DNA from: Onthophagus taurus
Lineage: Eukaryota; Arthropoda; Insecta; Coleoptera; Scarabaeidae
Direction of reading: 5' to 3'
Assembly (NCBI RefSeq): GCF_036711975.1
Contig: NC_091973.1
Location: forward strand, 11,346,001 to 11,410,000
DNA: 64,000 nucleotides
Shown here piece after piece: positions 1 through 15,800 of the stretch. Position 1 is the first letter of the stretch; every line of letters starts with the position of its first letter. Made by a program: the position numbers and the translations under genes. Under the pieces are notes generated by a model. That model made no database searches. It saw only the letters and a program-made list of their open reading frames with translations, and was not told where the DNA came from.

Positions 1-3000
1 AATTCTGCTGACCATATTTGTGATATTCAGGCGCCAAATGACATCTTGGAGCATGTTGGAGATAAAAAACAAAATGTGCCCAAAACGTGATATTATGACG
101 TTATACGCCGTTTTGAGCCATGTTTGAACTCTCTATCACTTTTGGTTCCGGTAATTCTGTCGACCATATTTGTGATATTCAGGCGCCAAATGACATCTTG
201 GAGCATGTTGGAGATAAAAAACAAAATGTGCCCAAAACGTGATATTATGACGTTATACGCCCTTTTGAGCCATGTTTGAACTTTCTATCACTTTTGGTTC
301 CGGTAATTCTGTCGACCATATTTGTGATATTCAGGCGTCAAATGACATCTTGGAGCATGTTTTAGATAAAAAACAAAATGTGCCCAAAACGTGATATTAT
401 GACGTTATACGCCGTTTTGAGCCATGTTTGAACTCTCTATCACTTTTGGTTCCGGTAATTCTGTCGACCATATTTGTGATATTCAGGCGCCAAATGACAT
501 CTTGGAGCATGTTGGAGATAAAAAACAAAATGTACCCAAAACGTGATATTATGACGTTATACGCCCTTTTGAGCCATGTTTAAACTTTCTATCACTTTTG
601 GTTCCGGTAATTCTGTCGACCATATTTGTGATATTCAGGCGTCAAATGACATCTTGGAGCATGTTGGAGATAAAAAACAAAATGTGCCCAAAACGTGATA
701 TTATGACGTTATACGCCGTTTTGAGCCATGTTTGAACTCTCTATCACTTTTGGTTCCGGTAATTCTGTCGACCATATTTGTGATATTCAGGCGCCAAATG
801 ACATCTTGGAGCATGTTGGAGATAAAAAACAAAATGTGCCCAAAACGTGATATTATGACGTTATACGCCGTTCTGAGCCATGTTTGAACTTTCTATCACT
901 TTTGGTTCCGATAATTCTGCTGACCATATTTGTGATATTCAGGCGTCAAATGACATCTTGGAGCATGTTGGAGATAAAAAACAAAATGTGCCCAAAACGT
1001 GTTATTATGACGTTATACGCCGTTCTGAGCCATGTTTGAACTTTCTATCACTTTTGGTTCCGATAATTCTGCTGACCATATTTGTGATATTCAGGCGCCA
1101 AATGACATCTTGGAGCATGTTGGAGATAAAAAACAAAATGTACCCAAAACGTGATATTATGACGTTATACGCCCTTTTGAGCCATGTTTAAACTTTCTAT
1201 CACTTTTGGTTCCGGTAATTCTGTCGACCATATTTGTGATATTCAGGCGTCAAATGACATCTTGGAGCATGTTGGAGATAAAAAACAAAATGTGCCCAAA
1301 ACGTGATATTATGACGTTATACGCCGTTTTGAGCCATGTTTGAACTCTCTATCACTTTTGGTTCCGGTAATTCTGTCGACCATATTTGTGATATTAAGGC
1401 GTCAAATGACATCTTGGAGCATGTTGGAGATAAAAAACAAAATGTGCCCAAAACGTGATATTATGACGTTATACGCCGTTTTGAGCCATGTTTGAACTTT
1501 CTATCACTTTTGGTTCCGATAATTCTGCTGACCATATTTGTGATATTCAGGCGTCAAATGACATCTTGGAGCACGTTGGAGATAAAAAACAAAATGTGCC
1601 CAAAACGTGATATTATGACGTTATACGCCCTTTTGAGCCATGTTTGAACTTTCTATCACTTTTGGTTCCGGTAATTCTGTCGACCATATTTGTGATATTC
1701 AGGCGTCAAACGACATCTTGGAGCATGTTGGAGATAAAAAACAAAATGTGCCCAAAACGTGATGTTATGACGTTATACGACGTTCTGAGCCATGTTTGAA
1801 CTTTCTATCACTTTTGGTTCCGATAATTCTGCTGACCATATTTGTGATATTCAGGCGCCAAAGGACATCTTGGAGCATGTTGGAGATAAAAAACAAAATG
1901 TGCCCAAAACGTGATATTATGACGTTATACGCCGTTTTGAGCCATGTTTGAACTTTCTATCACTTTTGGTTCCGGTAATTCTGTTGACCATACTTGTGAT
2001 ATTCAGGCGTCAAATGACATCTAGAGCATGTTGGAGATAAAAAACAAAATGTACCCAAAACGTGATATTATGACGTTATACGCCCTTTTGAGCCATGTTT
2101 GAACTTTCTATCACTTTTGGTTCCGGTAATTCTGTCGACCATATTTGTGATATTCAGGCGTCAAATGACATCTTGGAGCATGTTGGAGATAAAAAATAAA
2201 ATGTGCCCAAAACGTGATATTATGACGTTATACGCCGTTCTGAGACATGTTTGAACTTTCTATCACTTTTCGTTCCGGTAATTCTGTCGACCATATATTT
2301 GATATTCAGATGCCAAATGTCACATTGGAGCATGTTGAAGATAAAAAACAAAATGTGCCCAAAACGTGATATTATGACGTTATACGCCGTTCTGAGCCAT
2401 GTTTGAACTTTCTATCACTTTTGGTTCCGATAATTCTGCTGACCATATTTGTGATATTCAGGCGCCAAATGACATCTTGGAGCATGTTGGAGATAAAAAA
2501 CAAAATGTGCCCAAAACGTGTTATTATGACGTTATACGCCGTTCTGAGCCATGTTTGAACTTTCTATCACTTTTGGTTCTGATAATTCTGCTGACCATAT
2601 TTGTGATATTCAGGCGCCAAATGACATCTTGGAGCATGTTGGAGATAAAAAACAAAATGTGCCCAAAACGTGATATTATGACGTTATACGCCGTTTTGAG
2701 CCATCTTTGAACTCTCTATCACTTTTGGTTCCGATAATTCTGCTGACCATATTTGTGATATTCAGGCGCCAAATGACATCTTGGAGCATGTTGGAGATAA
2801 AAAACAAAATGTGCCCAAAACGTGATATTATGACGTTATACGCCGTTCTGAGCCATGTTTGAACTTTCTATCACTTTTGGTTCCGGTAATTCTGTTGGCC
2901 ATACTTTTGATATTCAGGCGTCAAATGACATCTAGGAGCATGTTGGAGATAAAAAACAAAATGTGCCCAAAACGTGATATTATGACGTTATACGCCGTTC

Positions 3001-3459
3001 TGAGCCATGTTTGAACTTTCTATCACTTTTGGTTCCGATAATTCTGCTGACCATATTTGTGATATTCAGACGCCAAATGACATCTTGGAGCAAGTTGGAG
3101 ATAAAAAACAAAATGTGCCCAAAACGTGATATTATGACGTTATACGCCGTTCTGAGACATGTTTGAACTTTCTATCACTTTTCGTTCCGGTAATTCTGTC
3201 GACCATATATTTGATATTCAGATGCCAAATGTCACATTGGAGCATGTTGAAGATAAAAAACAAAATGTGCCCAAAACGTGATATTATGACGTTATACGCC
3301 GTTCTGAGCCATGTTTGAACTTTCTATCACTTTCGGTTCCGATAATTCTGTTGACCATATTTGTGATATTCAGGCGTCAAATGACATCTTGGAGCATGTT
3401 GGAGATAAAAAACAAAATGTGCCCAAAACGTAATATTATGACGTTATACGCCGTTCTGA

Positions 3460-6400
3460 GACATGTTTGAACTTTCTATCACTTTTCGTTCCGGTAATTC
3501 TGTCGACCATATTTGTGATATTCAGACGCCAAATGACATCTTGGAGCATGTTGGAGATAAAAAACAAAATGTGCCCAAAACGTGATATTATGACTTTATA
3601 CGCCGTTCTGAGCCATGTTTGAACTTTCTATCACTTTTGGTTCCGATAATTCTGCTGACCATATTTGTGATATTCAGACGCCAAACGACATCTTGGAGCA
3701 TGTTGGAGATAAAAAACAAAATGTGCCCAAAACGTGATATTATGACGTTATACGCCGTTCTGAGCCATGTTTGAACTTTCTATCACTTTTGGTTCCGATA
3801 ATTCTGCTGACCATATTTGTGATATTCAGACGCCAAATGACATCTTGGAGCAAGTTGGAGATAAAAAACAAAATGTGCCCAAAACGTGATATTATGACGT
3901 TATACGCCGTTCTGAGCCATGTTTGAACTTTCTATCACTTTCGGTTCCGATAATTCTGTTGACCATATTTGTGATATTCAGGCGTCAAATGACATCTTGG
4001 AGCATGTTGGAGATAAAAAACAAAATGTGCCCAAAACGTGATATTATGACGTTATACGCCCTTTTGAGCCATGTTTGAACTTTCTATCACTTTTGGTTCC
4101 GGTAATTCTGTCGACCATATTTGTGATATTCAGGCGTCAAATGACATCTTGGAGCATGTTGGAGATAAAAAACAAAATGTGCCCAAAACGTGATATTATG
4201 ACGTTATACGCCGTTCTGAGCCATGTTTGAACTTTCTATCACTTTCGGTTCCGATAATTCTGTTGACCATATTTGTGATATTCAGGCGCCAAACGACATC
4301 TTAGAGCATGTTCGAGATAAAAAACAAAATGTGCCCAAAACGTAATATTATGACGTTATACGCCGTTCTGAGACATGTTTGAACTTTCTATCACTTTTCG
4401 TTCCGGTAATTCTGTCGACCATATATTTGATATTCAGGCGTCAAATGACATCTAGGAGCATGTTGGAGATAAAAAACAAAATGTGCCCAAAACGTGATAT
4501 TATGACGTTATACGCCGTTCTGAGCCATGTTTGAACTTTCTATCACTTTTGGTTCCGATAATTCTGCTGACCATATTTGTGATATTCAGACGCCAAATGA
4601 CATCTTGGAGCAAGTTGGAGATAAAAAACAAAATGTGCCCAAAACGTGACATTATGACGTTATACGCCGTTCTGAGCCATCTTTGAACTTTCTATCACTT
4701 TTCGTTCCGGTAATTCTGTCGACCATATATTTGATATTCAGATGCCAAATGTCACATTGGAGCATGTTGGAGATAAAAAACAAAATGTGCCCAAAACGTG
4801 ATATTATGACGTTATACGACGTTCTGAGCCATGTTTGAACTTTCTATCACTTTTGGTTCCGATAATTCTGCTGACCATATTTGTGATATTCAGACGCCAA
4901 ATGACATCTTGGAGCATGTTGGAGATAAAAAACAAAATGTGCCCAAAACGTGATATTATGACGTTATACGCCGTTCTGAGCCATGTTTGAACTTTCTATC
5001 ACTTTTGGTTCCGATAATTCTGCTGACCATATTTGTGATATTCAGACGCCAAATGACATCTTGGAGCAAGTTGGAGATAAAAAACAAAATGTGCCCAAAA
5101 CGTGATATTATGACGTTATACGCCGTTCTGAGCCATGTTTGAACTTTCTATCACTTTTCGTTCCGGTAATTCTGTTGGCCATACTTTTGATATTCAGGCG
5201 TCAAATGACATCTAGGAGCATGTTGGAGATAAAAAACAAAATGTGCCCAAAACGTGATATTATGACGTTATACGCCGTTCTGAGTCATGTTTGAACTTTC
5301 TATCACTTTTGGTTCCGATAATTCTGCTGACCATATTTGTGATATTCAGACGCCAAATGACATCTTGGAGCAAGTTGGAGATAAAAAACAAAATGTGCCC
5401 AAAACGTGATATTATGACGTTATACGCCGTTCTGAGCCATGTTTGAACTTTCTATCACTTTCGGTTCCGATAATTCTGTTGACCATATTTGTGATATTCA
5501 GGCGTCAAATGACATCTAGGAGCATGTTGGAGATAAAAAACAAAATGTGCCCAAAACGTGATATTATGACGTTATACGCCGTTCTGAGCCATGTTTGAAC
5601 TTTCTATCACTTTTGGTTCCGATAATTCTGCTGACCATATTTGTGATATTCAGACGCCAAATGACATCTTGGAGCAAGTTGGAGATAAAAAACAAAATGT
5701 GCCCAAAACGTGATATTATGACGTTATACGCCGTTCTGAGCCATGTTTGAACTTTCTATCACTTTCGGTTCCGATAATTCTGTTGACCATATTTGTGATA
5801 TTCAGGCGTCAAATGACATCTTGGAGCATGTTGGAGATAAAAAACAAAATGTGCCCAAAACGTGATATTATGACGTTATACGGCCTTTTGAGCCATGTTT
5901 GAACTTTCTATCACTTTCGGTTCCGATAATTCTGTTGACCATATTTGTGATATTCAGGCGCCAAACGACATCTTGGAGCATGTTCGAGATAGAAAACAAA
6001 ATGTGCCCAAAACGTGTTATTATGACGTTATACGCCGTTTTGAGCCATGTTTGAACTTTCTATCACTTTTGGTTCCGATAATTCTGCTGACCATATTTGT
6101 GATATTCAGACGCCAAATGACATCTTGGAGCAAGTTGGAGATAAAAAACAAAATGTGCCCAAAACGTAATATTATGACGTTATACGCCGTTCTGAGACAT
6201 GTTTGAACTTTCTATCACTTTTCGTTCCGGTAATTCTGTCGACCATATTTGTGATATTCAGACGCCAAATGACATCTTGGAGCATGTTGGAGATAAAAAA
6301 CAAAATGTGCCCAAAACGTGATATTATGACTTTATACGCCGTTCTGAGCCGTTTGAACTTTCTATCACTTTTGGTTCCGATAATTCTGCTGACCATATTT

Positions 6401-7890
6401 GTGATATTCAGACGCCAAACGACATCTTGGAGCATGTTGGAGATAAAAAACAAAATGTGCCCAAAACGTGATATTATGACGTTATACGCCGTTCTGAGCC
6501 ATGTTTGAACTTTCTATCACTTTTGGTTCCGATAATTCTGCTGACCATATTTGTGATATTCAGACGCCAAATGACATCTTGGAGCAAGTTGGAGATAAAA
6601 AACAAAATGTGCCCAAAACGTGATATTATGACGTTATACGCCGTTCTGAGCCATGTTTGAACTTTCTATCACTTTCGGTTCCGATAATTCTGTTGACCAT
6701 ATTTGTGATATTCAGGCGTCAAATGACATCTTGGAGCATGTTGGAGATAAAAAACAAAATGTGCCCAAAACGTGATATTATGACGTTATACGCCCTTTTG
6801 AGCCATGTTTGAACTTTCTATCACTTTTGGTTCCGGTAATTCTGTCGACCATATTTGTGATATTCAGGCGTCAAATGACATCTTGGAGCATGTTGGAGAT
6901 AAAAAACAAAATGTGCCCAAAACGTGATATTATGACGTTATACGCCGTTCTGAGCCATGTTTGAACTTTCTATCACTTTCGGTTCCGATAATTCTGTTGA
7001 CCATATTTGTGATATTCAGGCGCCAAACGACATCTTAGAGCATGTTCGAGATAAAAAACAAAATGTGCCCAAAACGTAATATTATGACGTTATACGCCGT
7101 TCTGAGACATGTTTGAACTTTCTATCACTTTTCGTTCCGGTAATTCTGTCGACCATATATTTGATATTCAGGCGTCAAATGACATCTAGGAGCATGTTGG
7201 AGATAAAAAACAAAATGTGCCCAAAACGTGATATTATGACGTTATACGCCGTTCTGAGCCATGTTTGAACTTTCTATCACTTTTGGTTCCGATAATTCTG
7301 CTGACCATATTTGTGATATTCAGACGCCAAATGACATCTTGGAGCAAGTTGGAGATAAAAAACAAAATGTGCCCAAAACGTGACATTATGACGTTATACG
7401 CCGTTCTGAGCCATGTTTGAACTTTCTATCACTTTTCGTTCCGGTAATTCTGTCGACCATATATTTGATATTCAGATGCCAAATGTCACATTGGAGCATG
7501 TTGGAGATAAAAAACAAAATGTGCCCAAAACGTGATATTATGACGTTATACGACGTTCTGAGCCATGTTTGAACTTTCTATCACTTTTGGTTCCGATAAT
7601 TCTGCTGACCATATTTGTGATATTCAGACGCCAAATGACATCTTGGAGCATGTTGGAGATAAAAAACAAAATGTGCCCAAAACGTGATATTATGACGTTA
7701 TACGCCGTTCTGAGCCATGTTTGAACTTTCTATCACTTTTGGTTCCGATAATTCTGCTGACCATATTTGTGATATTCAGACGCCAAATGACATCTTGGAG
7801 CAAGTTGGAGATAAAAAACAAAATGTGCCCAAAACGTGATATTATGACGTTATACGCCGTTCTGAGCCATGTTTGAACTTTCTATCACTT
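3460..7890. repeat. 18-monomer higher-order repeat (2736-bp spacing)
   Basis: Private variants recur at a spacing of 18 monomers. GACTTTATA (usually GACGTTATA) occurs at 3592 and 6328, exactly 2736 bp apart. The rare GTGACATTATG occurs at 4646 and 7380, 2734 bp apart. The 2-bp difference is explained by a 2-bp deletion at about 6350 in the second copy (GAGCCGTTTG for GAGCCATGTTTG). The order of diverged monomers also matches between roughly 3460-5150 and 6190-7890. This indicates a segmental tandem duplication followed by a small deletion. Confidence 0.85.
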
Positions 7891-9829
7891 TTCGTTCCGG
7901 TAATTCTGTCGACCATATATTTGATATTCAGATGCCAAATGTCACATTGGAGCATGTTGGAGATAAAAAACAAAATGTGCCCAAAACGTCATATTATGAC
8001 GTTATACGACGTTCTGAGCCATGTTTGAACTTTCTATCACTTTTGGTTCCGATAATTCTGTTGACCATATTTGTGATATTCAGGCGCCAAATGACATCTT
8101 GGAGCATGTTGGAGATAAAAAACAAAATGTGCCCAAAACGTGATATTATGACGTTATACGACGTTCTGAGCCATGTTTGAACTTTCTATCACTTTTGGTT
8201 CCGATAATTCTGCTGACCATATTTGTGATATTCAGGCGCCAAATGACATCTTGGAGCAAGTTGGAGATAAAAAACAAAATGTGCCCAAAACGTGATATTA
8301 TGACGTTATACGACGTTCTGAGCCATGTTTGAACTTTCTATCACTTTCGGTTCCGATAATTCTGTTGACCATATTTGTGATATTCAGGCGCCAAATGACA
8401 TCTTGGAGCATGTTGGAGATAAAAAACAAAATGTGCCCAAAACGTGATATTATGACGTTATACGCCGTTTTGAGCCATGTTTGAACTTTCTATCACTTTC
8501 GGTTCCGATAATTCTGTTGACCATATTTGTGATATTCAGGCGCCAAATGACATCTTGGAGCATGTTGGAGATAAAAAACAAAATGTGCCCAAAACGTGTT
8601 ATTATGACGTTATACGCCGTTTTGAGCCATGTTTGAACTTTCTATCACTTTTGGTTCCGATAATTCTGCTGACCATATTTGTGATATTCAGACGCCAAAT
8701 GACATCTTGGAGCAAGTTGGAGATAAAAAACAAAATGTGCCCAAAACGTGATATTATGACGTTATACGCCGTTCTGAGACATGTTTGAACTTTCTATCAC
8801 TTTTCGTTCCGGTAATTCTGTCGACCATATATTTGATATTCAGATGCCAAATGTCACATTGGAGCATGTTGAAGATAAAAAACAAAATGTGCCCAAAACG
8901 TGATATTATGACGTTATACGCCGTTCTGAGCCATGTTTGAACTTTCTATCACTTTTGGTTCCGATAATTCTGTCGACCATATATTTGATATTCAGATGCC
9001 AAATGTCACATTGGAGCATGTTGAAGATAAAAAACAAAATGTGCCCAAAACGTGATATTATGACGTTATACGCCGTTCTGAGCCATGTTTGAACTTTCTA
9101 TCACTTTTGGTTCCGATAATTCTGCTGACCATATTTGTGATATTCAGACGCCAAATGACATCTTGGAGCAAGTTGGAGATAAAAAACAAAATGTGCCCAA
9201 AACGTGATATTATGACGTTATACGCCCTTTTGAGCCATGTTTGAACTTTCTATCACTTTCGGTTCCGATAATTCTGCTGACCATATTTGTGATATTCAGG
9301 CGCCAAATGACATCTTGGAGCATGTTGGAGATAAAAAACAAAATGTGCCCAAAACGTGATATTATGACGTTATACGCCGTTTTGAGCCATGTTTGAACTT
9401 TCTATCACTTTCGGTTCCGATAATTCTGTTGACCATATTTGTGATATTCAGGCGCCAAACGACATCTTGGAACATGTTGGAGATAAAAAACAAAATGTGC
9501 CCAAAACGTGATATTATGACGTTATGCGCCGTTCTGAGCCATGTTTGAACTTTCTATCACTTTCGGTTCCGATAATTCTGTTGACCATATTTGTGATATT
9601 CAGGCGTCAAATGACATCTTGGAGCATGTTGGAGATAAAAAACAAAATGTGCCCAAAACGTGATATTATGACGTTATACGCCTTTTTGAGCCATGTTTGA
9701 ACTTTCTATCACTTTTGGTTCCGGTAATTCTGTCGACCATATTTGTGATATTCAGGCGTCAAATGACATCTTGGAGCATGTTGGAGATAAAAAACAAAAT
9801 GTGCCCAAAACGTGATATTATGACGTTAT

Positions 9830-12800
9830 ACGACGTTCTGAGCCATGTTTGAACTTTCTATCACTTTTGGTTCCGATAATTCTGCTGACCATATTTGTGA
9901 TATTCAGGCGCCAAATGACATCTTGGAGCATGTTGGAGATAAAAAACAAAATGTGCCCAAAACGTGATATTATGACGTTATACGGCCTTTTGAGCCATGT
10001 TTGAACTTTCTATCACTTTCGGTTCCGATAATTCTGTTGACCATATTTGTGATATTCAGGCGCCAAACGACATCTTGGAGCATGTTCGAGATAAAAAACA
10101 AAATGTGCCCAAAACGTGTTATTATGACGTTATACGCCGTTTTGAGCCATGTTTGAACTTTCTATCACTTTTGGTTCCGATAATTCTGCTGACCATATTT
10201 GTGATATTCAGACGCCAAATGACATCTTGGAGCAAGTTGGAGATAAAAAACAAAATGTGCCCAAAACGTAATATTATGACGTTATACGCCGTTCTGAGAC
10301 ATGTTTGAACTTTCTATCACTTTTCGTTCCGGTAATTCTGTCGACCATATATTTGATATTCAGGCGTCAAATGACATCTAGGAGCATGTTGGAGATAAAA
10401 AACAAAATGTGCCCAAAACGTGATATTATGACGTTATACGCCGTTCTGAGCCATGTTTGAACTTTCTATCACTTTTGGTTCCGATAATTCTGCTGACCAT
10501 ATTTGTGATATTCAGACGCCAAATGACATCTTGGAGCAAGTTGGAGATAAAAAACAAAATGTGCCCAAAACGTGATATTATGACGTTATACGCCGTTCTG
10601 AGCCATGTTTGAACTTTCTATCACTTTCGGTTCCGATAATTCTGTTGACCATATTTGTGATATTCAGGCGTCAAATGACATCTTGGAGCATGTTGGAGAT
10701 AAAAAACAAAATGTGCCCAAAACCTGATATTATGACGTTATACGCCCTTTTGAGCCATGTTTGAACTTTCTATCACTTTTGGTTCCGGTAATTCTGTCGA
10801 CCATATTTTTGATATTCAGGCGTCAAATGACATCTTGGAGCATGTTGGAGATAAAAAACAAAATGTGCCCAAAACGTGATATTATGACGTTATACGACGT
10901 TCTGAGCCATGTTTGAACTTTCTATCACTTTTGGTTCCGATAATTCTGCTGACCATATTTGTGATATTCAGGCGCCAAATGACATCTTGGAGCATGTTGG
11001 AGATAAAAAACAAAATGTGCCCAAAACGTGATATTATGACGTTATACGGCCTTTTGAGCCATGCTTGAACTTTCTATCACTTTCGGTTCCGATAATTCTG
11101 TTGACCATATTTGTGATATTCAGGCGCCAAACGACATCTTGGAGCATGTTCGAGATAAAAAACAAAATGTGCCCAAAACGTGTTATTATGACGTTATACG
11201 CCGTTTTGAGCCATGTTTGAACTTTCTATCACTTTTGGTTCCGATAATTCTGCTGACCATATTTGTGATATTCAGACGCCAAATGACATCTTGGAGCAAG
11301 TTGGAGATAAAAAACAAAATGTGCCCAAAACGTAATATTATGACGTTATACGCCGTTCTGAGACATGTTTGAACTTTCTATCACTTTTCGTTCCGGTAAT
11401 TCTGTCGACCATATATTTGATATTCAGGCGTCAAATGACATCTAGGAGCATGTTGAAGATAAAAAACAAAATGTGCCCAAGACGTGATATTATGACGTTA
11501 TACGCCGTTCTGAGCCATGTTTGAACTTTCTATCACTTTTGGTTCCGATAATTCTGCTGACCATATTTGTGATATTCAGACGCCAAATGACATCTTGGAG
11601 CAAGTTGTAGATAAAAAACAAAATGTGCCCAAAACGTGATATTATGACGTTATACGCCGTTCTGAGCCATGTTTGAACTTTCTATCACTTTCGGTTCCGA
11701 TAATTCTGTTGACCATATTTGTGATATTCAGGCGTCAAATGACATCTTGGAGCATGTTGGAGATAAAAAACAAAATGTGCCCAAAACGTGATATTATGAC
11801 GTTATACGCCCTTTTGAGCCATGTTTGAACTTTCTATCACTTTTGGTTCCGGTAATTCTGTCGACCATATTTGTGATATTCAGGCGTCAAATGACATCTT
11901 GGAGCATGTTGGAGATAAAAAACAAAATGTGCCCAAAACGTGATATTATGACGTTATACGACGTTCTGAGCCATGTTTGAACTTTCTATCACTTTTGGTT
12001 CCGATAATTCTGCTGACCATATTTGTGATATTCAGGCGCCAAATGACATCTTGGAGCATGTTGGAGATAAAAAACAAAATGTGCCCAAAACGTGATATTA
12101 TGACGTTATACGGCCTTTTGAGCCATGTTTGAACTTTCTATCACTTTCGGTTCCGATAATTCTGTTGACCATATTTGTGATATTCAGGCGTCAAATGACA
12201 TCTTGGAGCATGTTGGAGATAAAAAACAAAATGTGCCCAAAACGTGATATTATGACGTTATACGCCCTTTTGAGCCATGTTTGAACTTTCTATCACTTTT
12301 GGTTCAGGTAATTCTGTCGACCATATTTGTGATATTCAGGCGTCAAATGACATCTTGGAGCATGTTGGAGATAAAAAACAAAATGTGCCCAAAACGTGAT
12401 ATTATGACGTTATACGACGTTCTGAGCCATGTTTGAACTTTCTATCACTTTTGGTTCCGATAATTCTGCTGACCATATTTGTGATATTCAGGCGCCAAAT
12501 GACATCTTGGAGCATGTTGGAGATAAAAAACAAAATGTGCCCAAAACGTGATATTATGACGTTATACGGCCTTTTGAGCCATGTTTGAACTTTCTATCAC
12601 TTTCGGTTCCGATAATTCTGTTGACCATATTTGTGATATTCAGGCGCCAAACGACATCTTGGAGCATGTTCGAGATAAAAAACAAAATGTGCCCAAAACG
12701 TGTTATTATGATGTTATACGCCGTTTTGAGCCATGTTTGAACTTTCTATCACTTTTGGTTCCGATAATTCTGCTGACCATATTTGTGATATTCAGACGCC

Positions 12801-15800
12801 AAATGACATCTTGGAGCAAGTTGGAGATAAAAAACAAAATGTGCCCAAAACGTAATATTATGACGTTATACGCCGTTCTGAGACATGTTTGAACTTTCTA
12901 TCACTTTTCGTTCCGGTAATTCTGTCGACCATATATTTGATATTCAGGCGTCAAATGACATCTAGGAGCATGTTGGAGATAAAAAACAAAATGTGCCCAA
13001 AACGTGATATTATGACGTTATACGCCGTTCTGAGCCATGTTTGAACTTTCTATCACTTTTGGTTCCGATAATTCTGCTGACCATATTTGTGATATTCAGA
13101 CGCCAAATGACATCTTGGAGCAAGTTGGAGATAAAAAACAAAATGTGCCCAAAACGTGATATTATGACGTTATACGCCGTTCTGAGCCATGTTTGAACTT
13201 TCTATCACTTTCGGTTCCGATAATTCTGTTGACCATATTTGTGATATTCAGGCGTCAAATGACATCTTGGAGCATGTTGGAGATAAAAAACAAAATGTGC
13301 CCAAAACGTGATATTATGACGTTATACGCCCTTTTGAGCCATGTTTGAACTTTCTATCACTTTTGGTTCCGGTAATTCTGTCGACCATATTTGTGATATT
13401 CAGGCGTCAAATGACATCTTGGAGCATGTTGGAGATAAAAAACAAAATGTGCCCAAAACGTGATATTATGACGTTATACGACGTTCTGAGCCATGTTTGA
13501 ACTTTCTATCACTTTTGGTTCCGATAATTCTGCTGACCATATTTGTGATATTCAGGCGCCAAATGACATCTTGGAGCATGTTGGAGATAAAAAACAAAAT
13601 GTGCCCAAAACGTGATATTATGACGTTATACGGCCTTTTGAGCCATGTTTGAACTTTCTATCACTTTCGGTTCCGATAATTCTGTTGACCATATTTGTGA
13701 TATTCAGGCGCCAAACGACATCTTGGAGCATGTTCGAGATAAAAAACAAAATGTGCCCAAACCTGTTATTATGACGTTATACGCCGTTTTGAGCCATGTT
13801 TGAACTTTCTATCACTTTTGGTTCCGATAATTCTGCTGACCATATTTGTGATATTCAGACGCCAAATGACATCTTGGAGCAAGTTGGAGATAAAAAACAA
13901 AATGTGCCCAAAACGTGATATTATGACGTTATACGCCGTTCTGAGACATGTTTGAACTTTCTATCACTTTTCGTTCCGGTAATTCTGTCGACCATATATT
14001 TGATATTCAGATGCCAAATGTCACATTGGAGCATGTTGGAGATAAAAAACAAAATGTGCCCAAAACGTGATATTATGACGTTATACGCCGTTTTGAGCCA
14101 TGTTTGAACTCTCTATCACTTTTGGTTCCGATAGTTCTGCTGACCATATTTGTGATATTCAGACGCCAAATGACATCTTGGAGTATGTTGGAGATAAAAA
14201 ACAAAATGTGCCCAAAACGTGATATTATGACGTTATACGACGTTCTGAGCCATGTTTGAACTTTCTATCACTTTTGGTTCCGATAATTCTGCTGACCATA
14301 TTTGTGATATTCAGGCGCCAAATGACATCTTGGAGCATGTTGGAGATAAAAAACAAAATGTGCCCAAAACGTGATATTATGACGTTATACGCCGTTTTGA
14401 GCCAGGTTTGAACTCTCTATCACTTTTGGTTCCGGTAATTCTGTCGACCATATTTGTGATATTCAGGCGTCAAATGACATCTTGGAGCATGTTGGAGATA
14501 AAAAACAAAATGTGCCCGAAACGTGATATTATGACGTTATACGCCGTTCTGAGCCATGTTTGAACTTTCTATCACTTTTGGTTCCGATAATTCTGCTGAC
14601 CATATTTGTGATATTCAGACGCCAAATGACATCTTGGAGCAAGTTGGAGATAAAAAACAAAATGTGCCCAAAACGTGATATTATGACGTTATACGCCGTT
14701 CTGAGCCATGTTTGAACTTTCTATCACTTTCGGTTCCGATAATTCTGTTGACCATATTTGTGATATTCAGGCGTCAAATGACATCTTGGAGCATGTTGGA
14801 GATAAAAAACAAAATGTGCCCAAAACGTGATATTATGACGTTATACGCCCTTTTGAGCCATGTTTGAACTTTCTATCACTTTTGGTTCAGGTAATTCTGT
14901 CGACCATATTTGTGATATTCAGGCGTCAAATGACATCTTGGAGCATGTTGGAGATAAAAAACAAAATGTGCCCAAAACGTGATATTATGACGTTATACGA
15001 CGTTCTGAGCCATGTTTGAACTTTCTATCACTTTTGGTTCCGATAATTCTGCTGACCATATTTGTGATATTCAGGCGCCAAATGACATCTTGGAGCATGT
15101 TGGAGATAAAAAACAAAATGTGCCCAAAACGTGATATTATGACGTTATACGGCCTTTTGAGACATGTTTGAACTTTCTATCACTTTTCGTTCCGGTAATT
15201 CTGTCGACCATATATTTGATATTCAGGCGTCAAATGACATCTAGGAGCATGTTGGAGATAAAAAACAAAATGTGCCCAAGACGTGATATTATGACGTTAT
15301 ACGCCGTTCTGAGCCATGTTTGAACTTTCTATCACTTTTGGTTCCGATAATTCTGCTGACCATATTTGTGATATTCAGACGCCAAATGACATCTTGGAGC
15401 AAGTTGGAGATAAAAAACAAAATGTGCCCAAAACGTGATATTATGACGTTATACGCCGTTCTGAGCCATGTTTGAACTTTCTATCACTTTCGGTTCCGAT
15501 AATTCTGTTGACCATATTTGTGATATTCAGGCGTCAAATGACATCTTGGAGCATGTTGGAGATAAAAAACAAAATGTGCCCAAAACGTGATATTATGACG
15601 TTATACGCCCTTTTGAGCCATGTTTGAACTTTCTATCACATTTGGTTCCGGTAATTCTGTCGACCATATTTGTGATATTCAGGCGTCAAATGACATCTTG
15701 GAGCATGTTGGAGATAAAAAACAAAATGTGCCCAAAACGTGATATTATGACGTTATACGACGTTCTGAGCCATGTTTGAACTTTCTATCACTTTTGGTTC

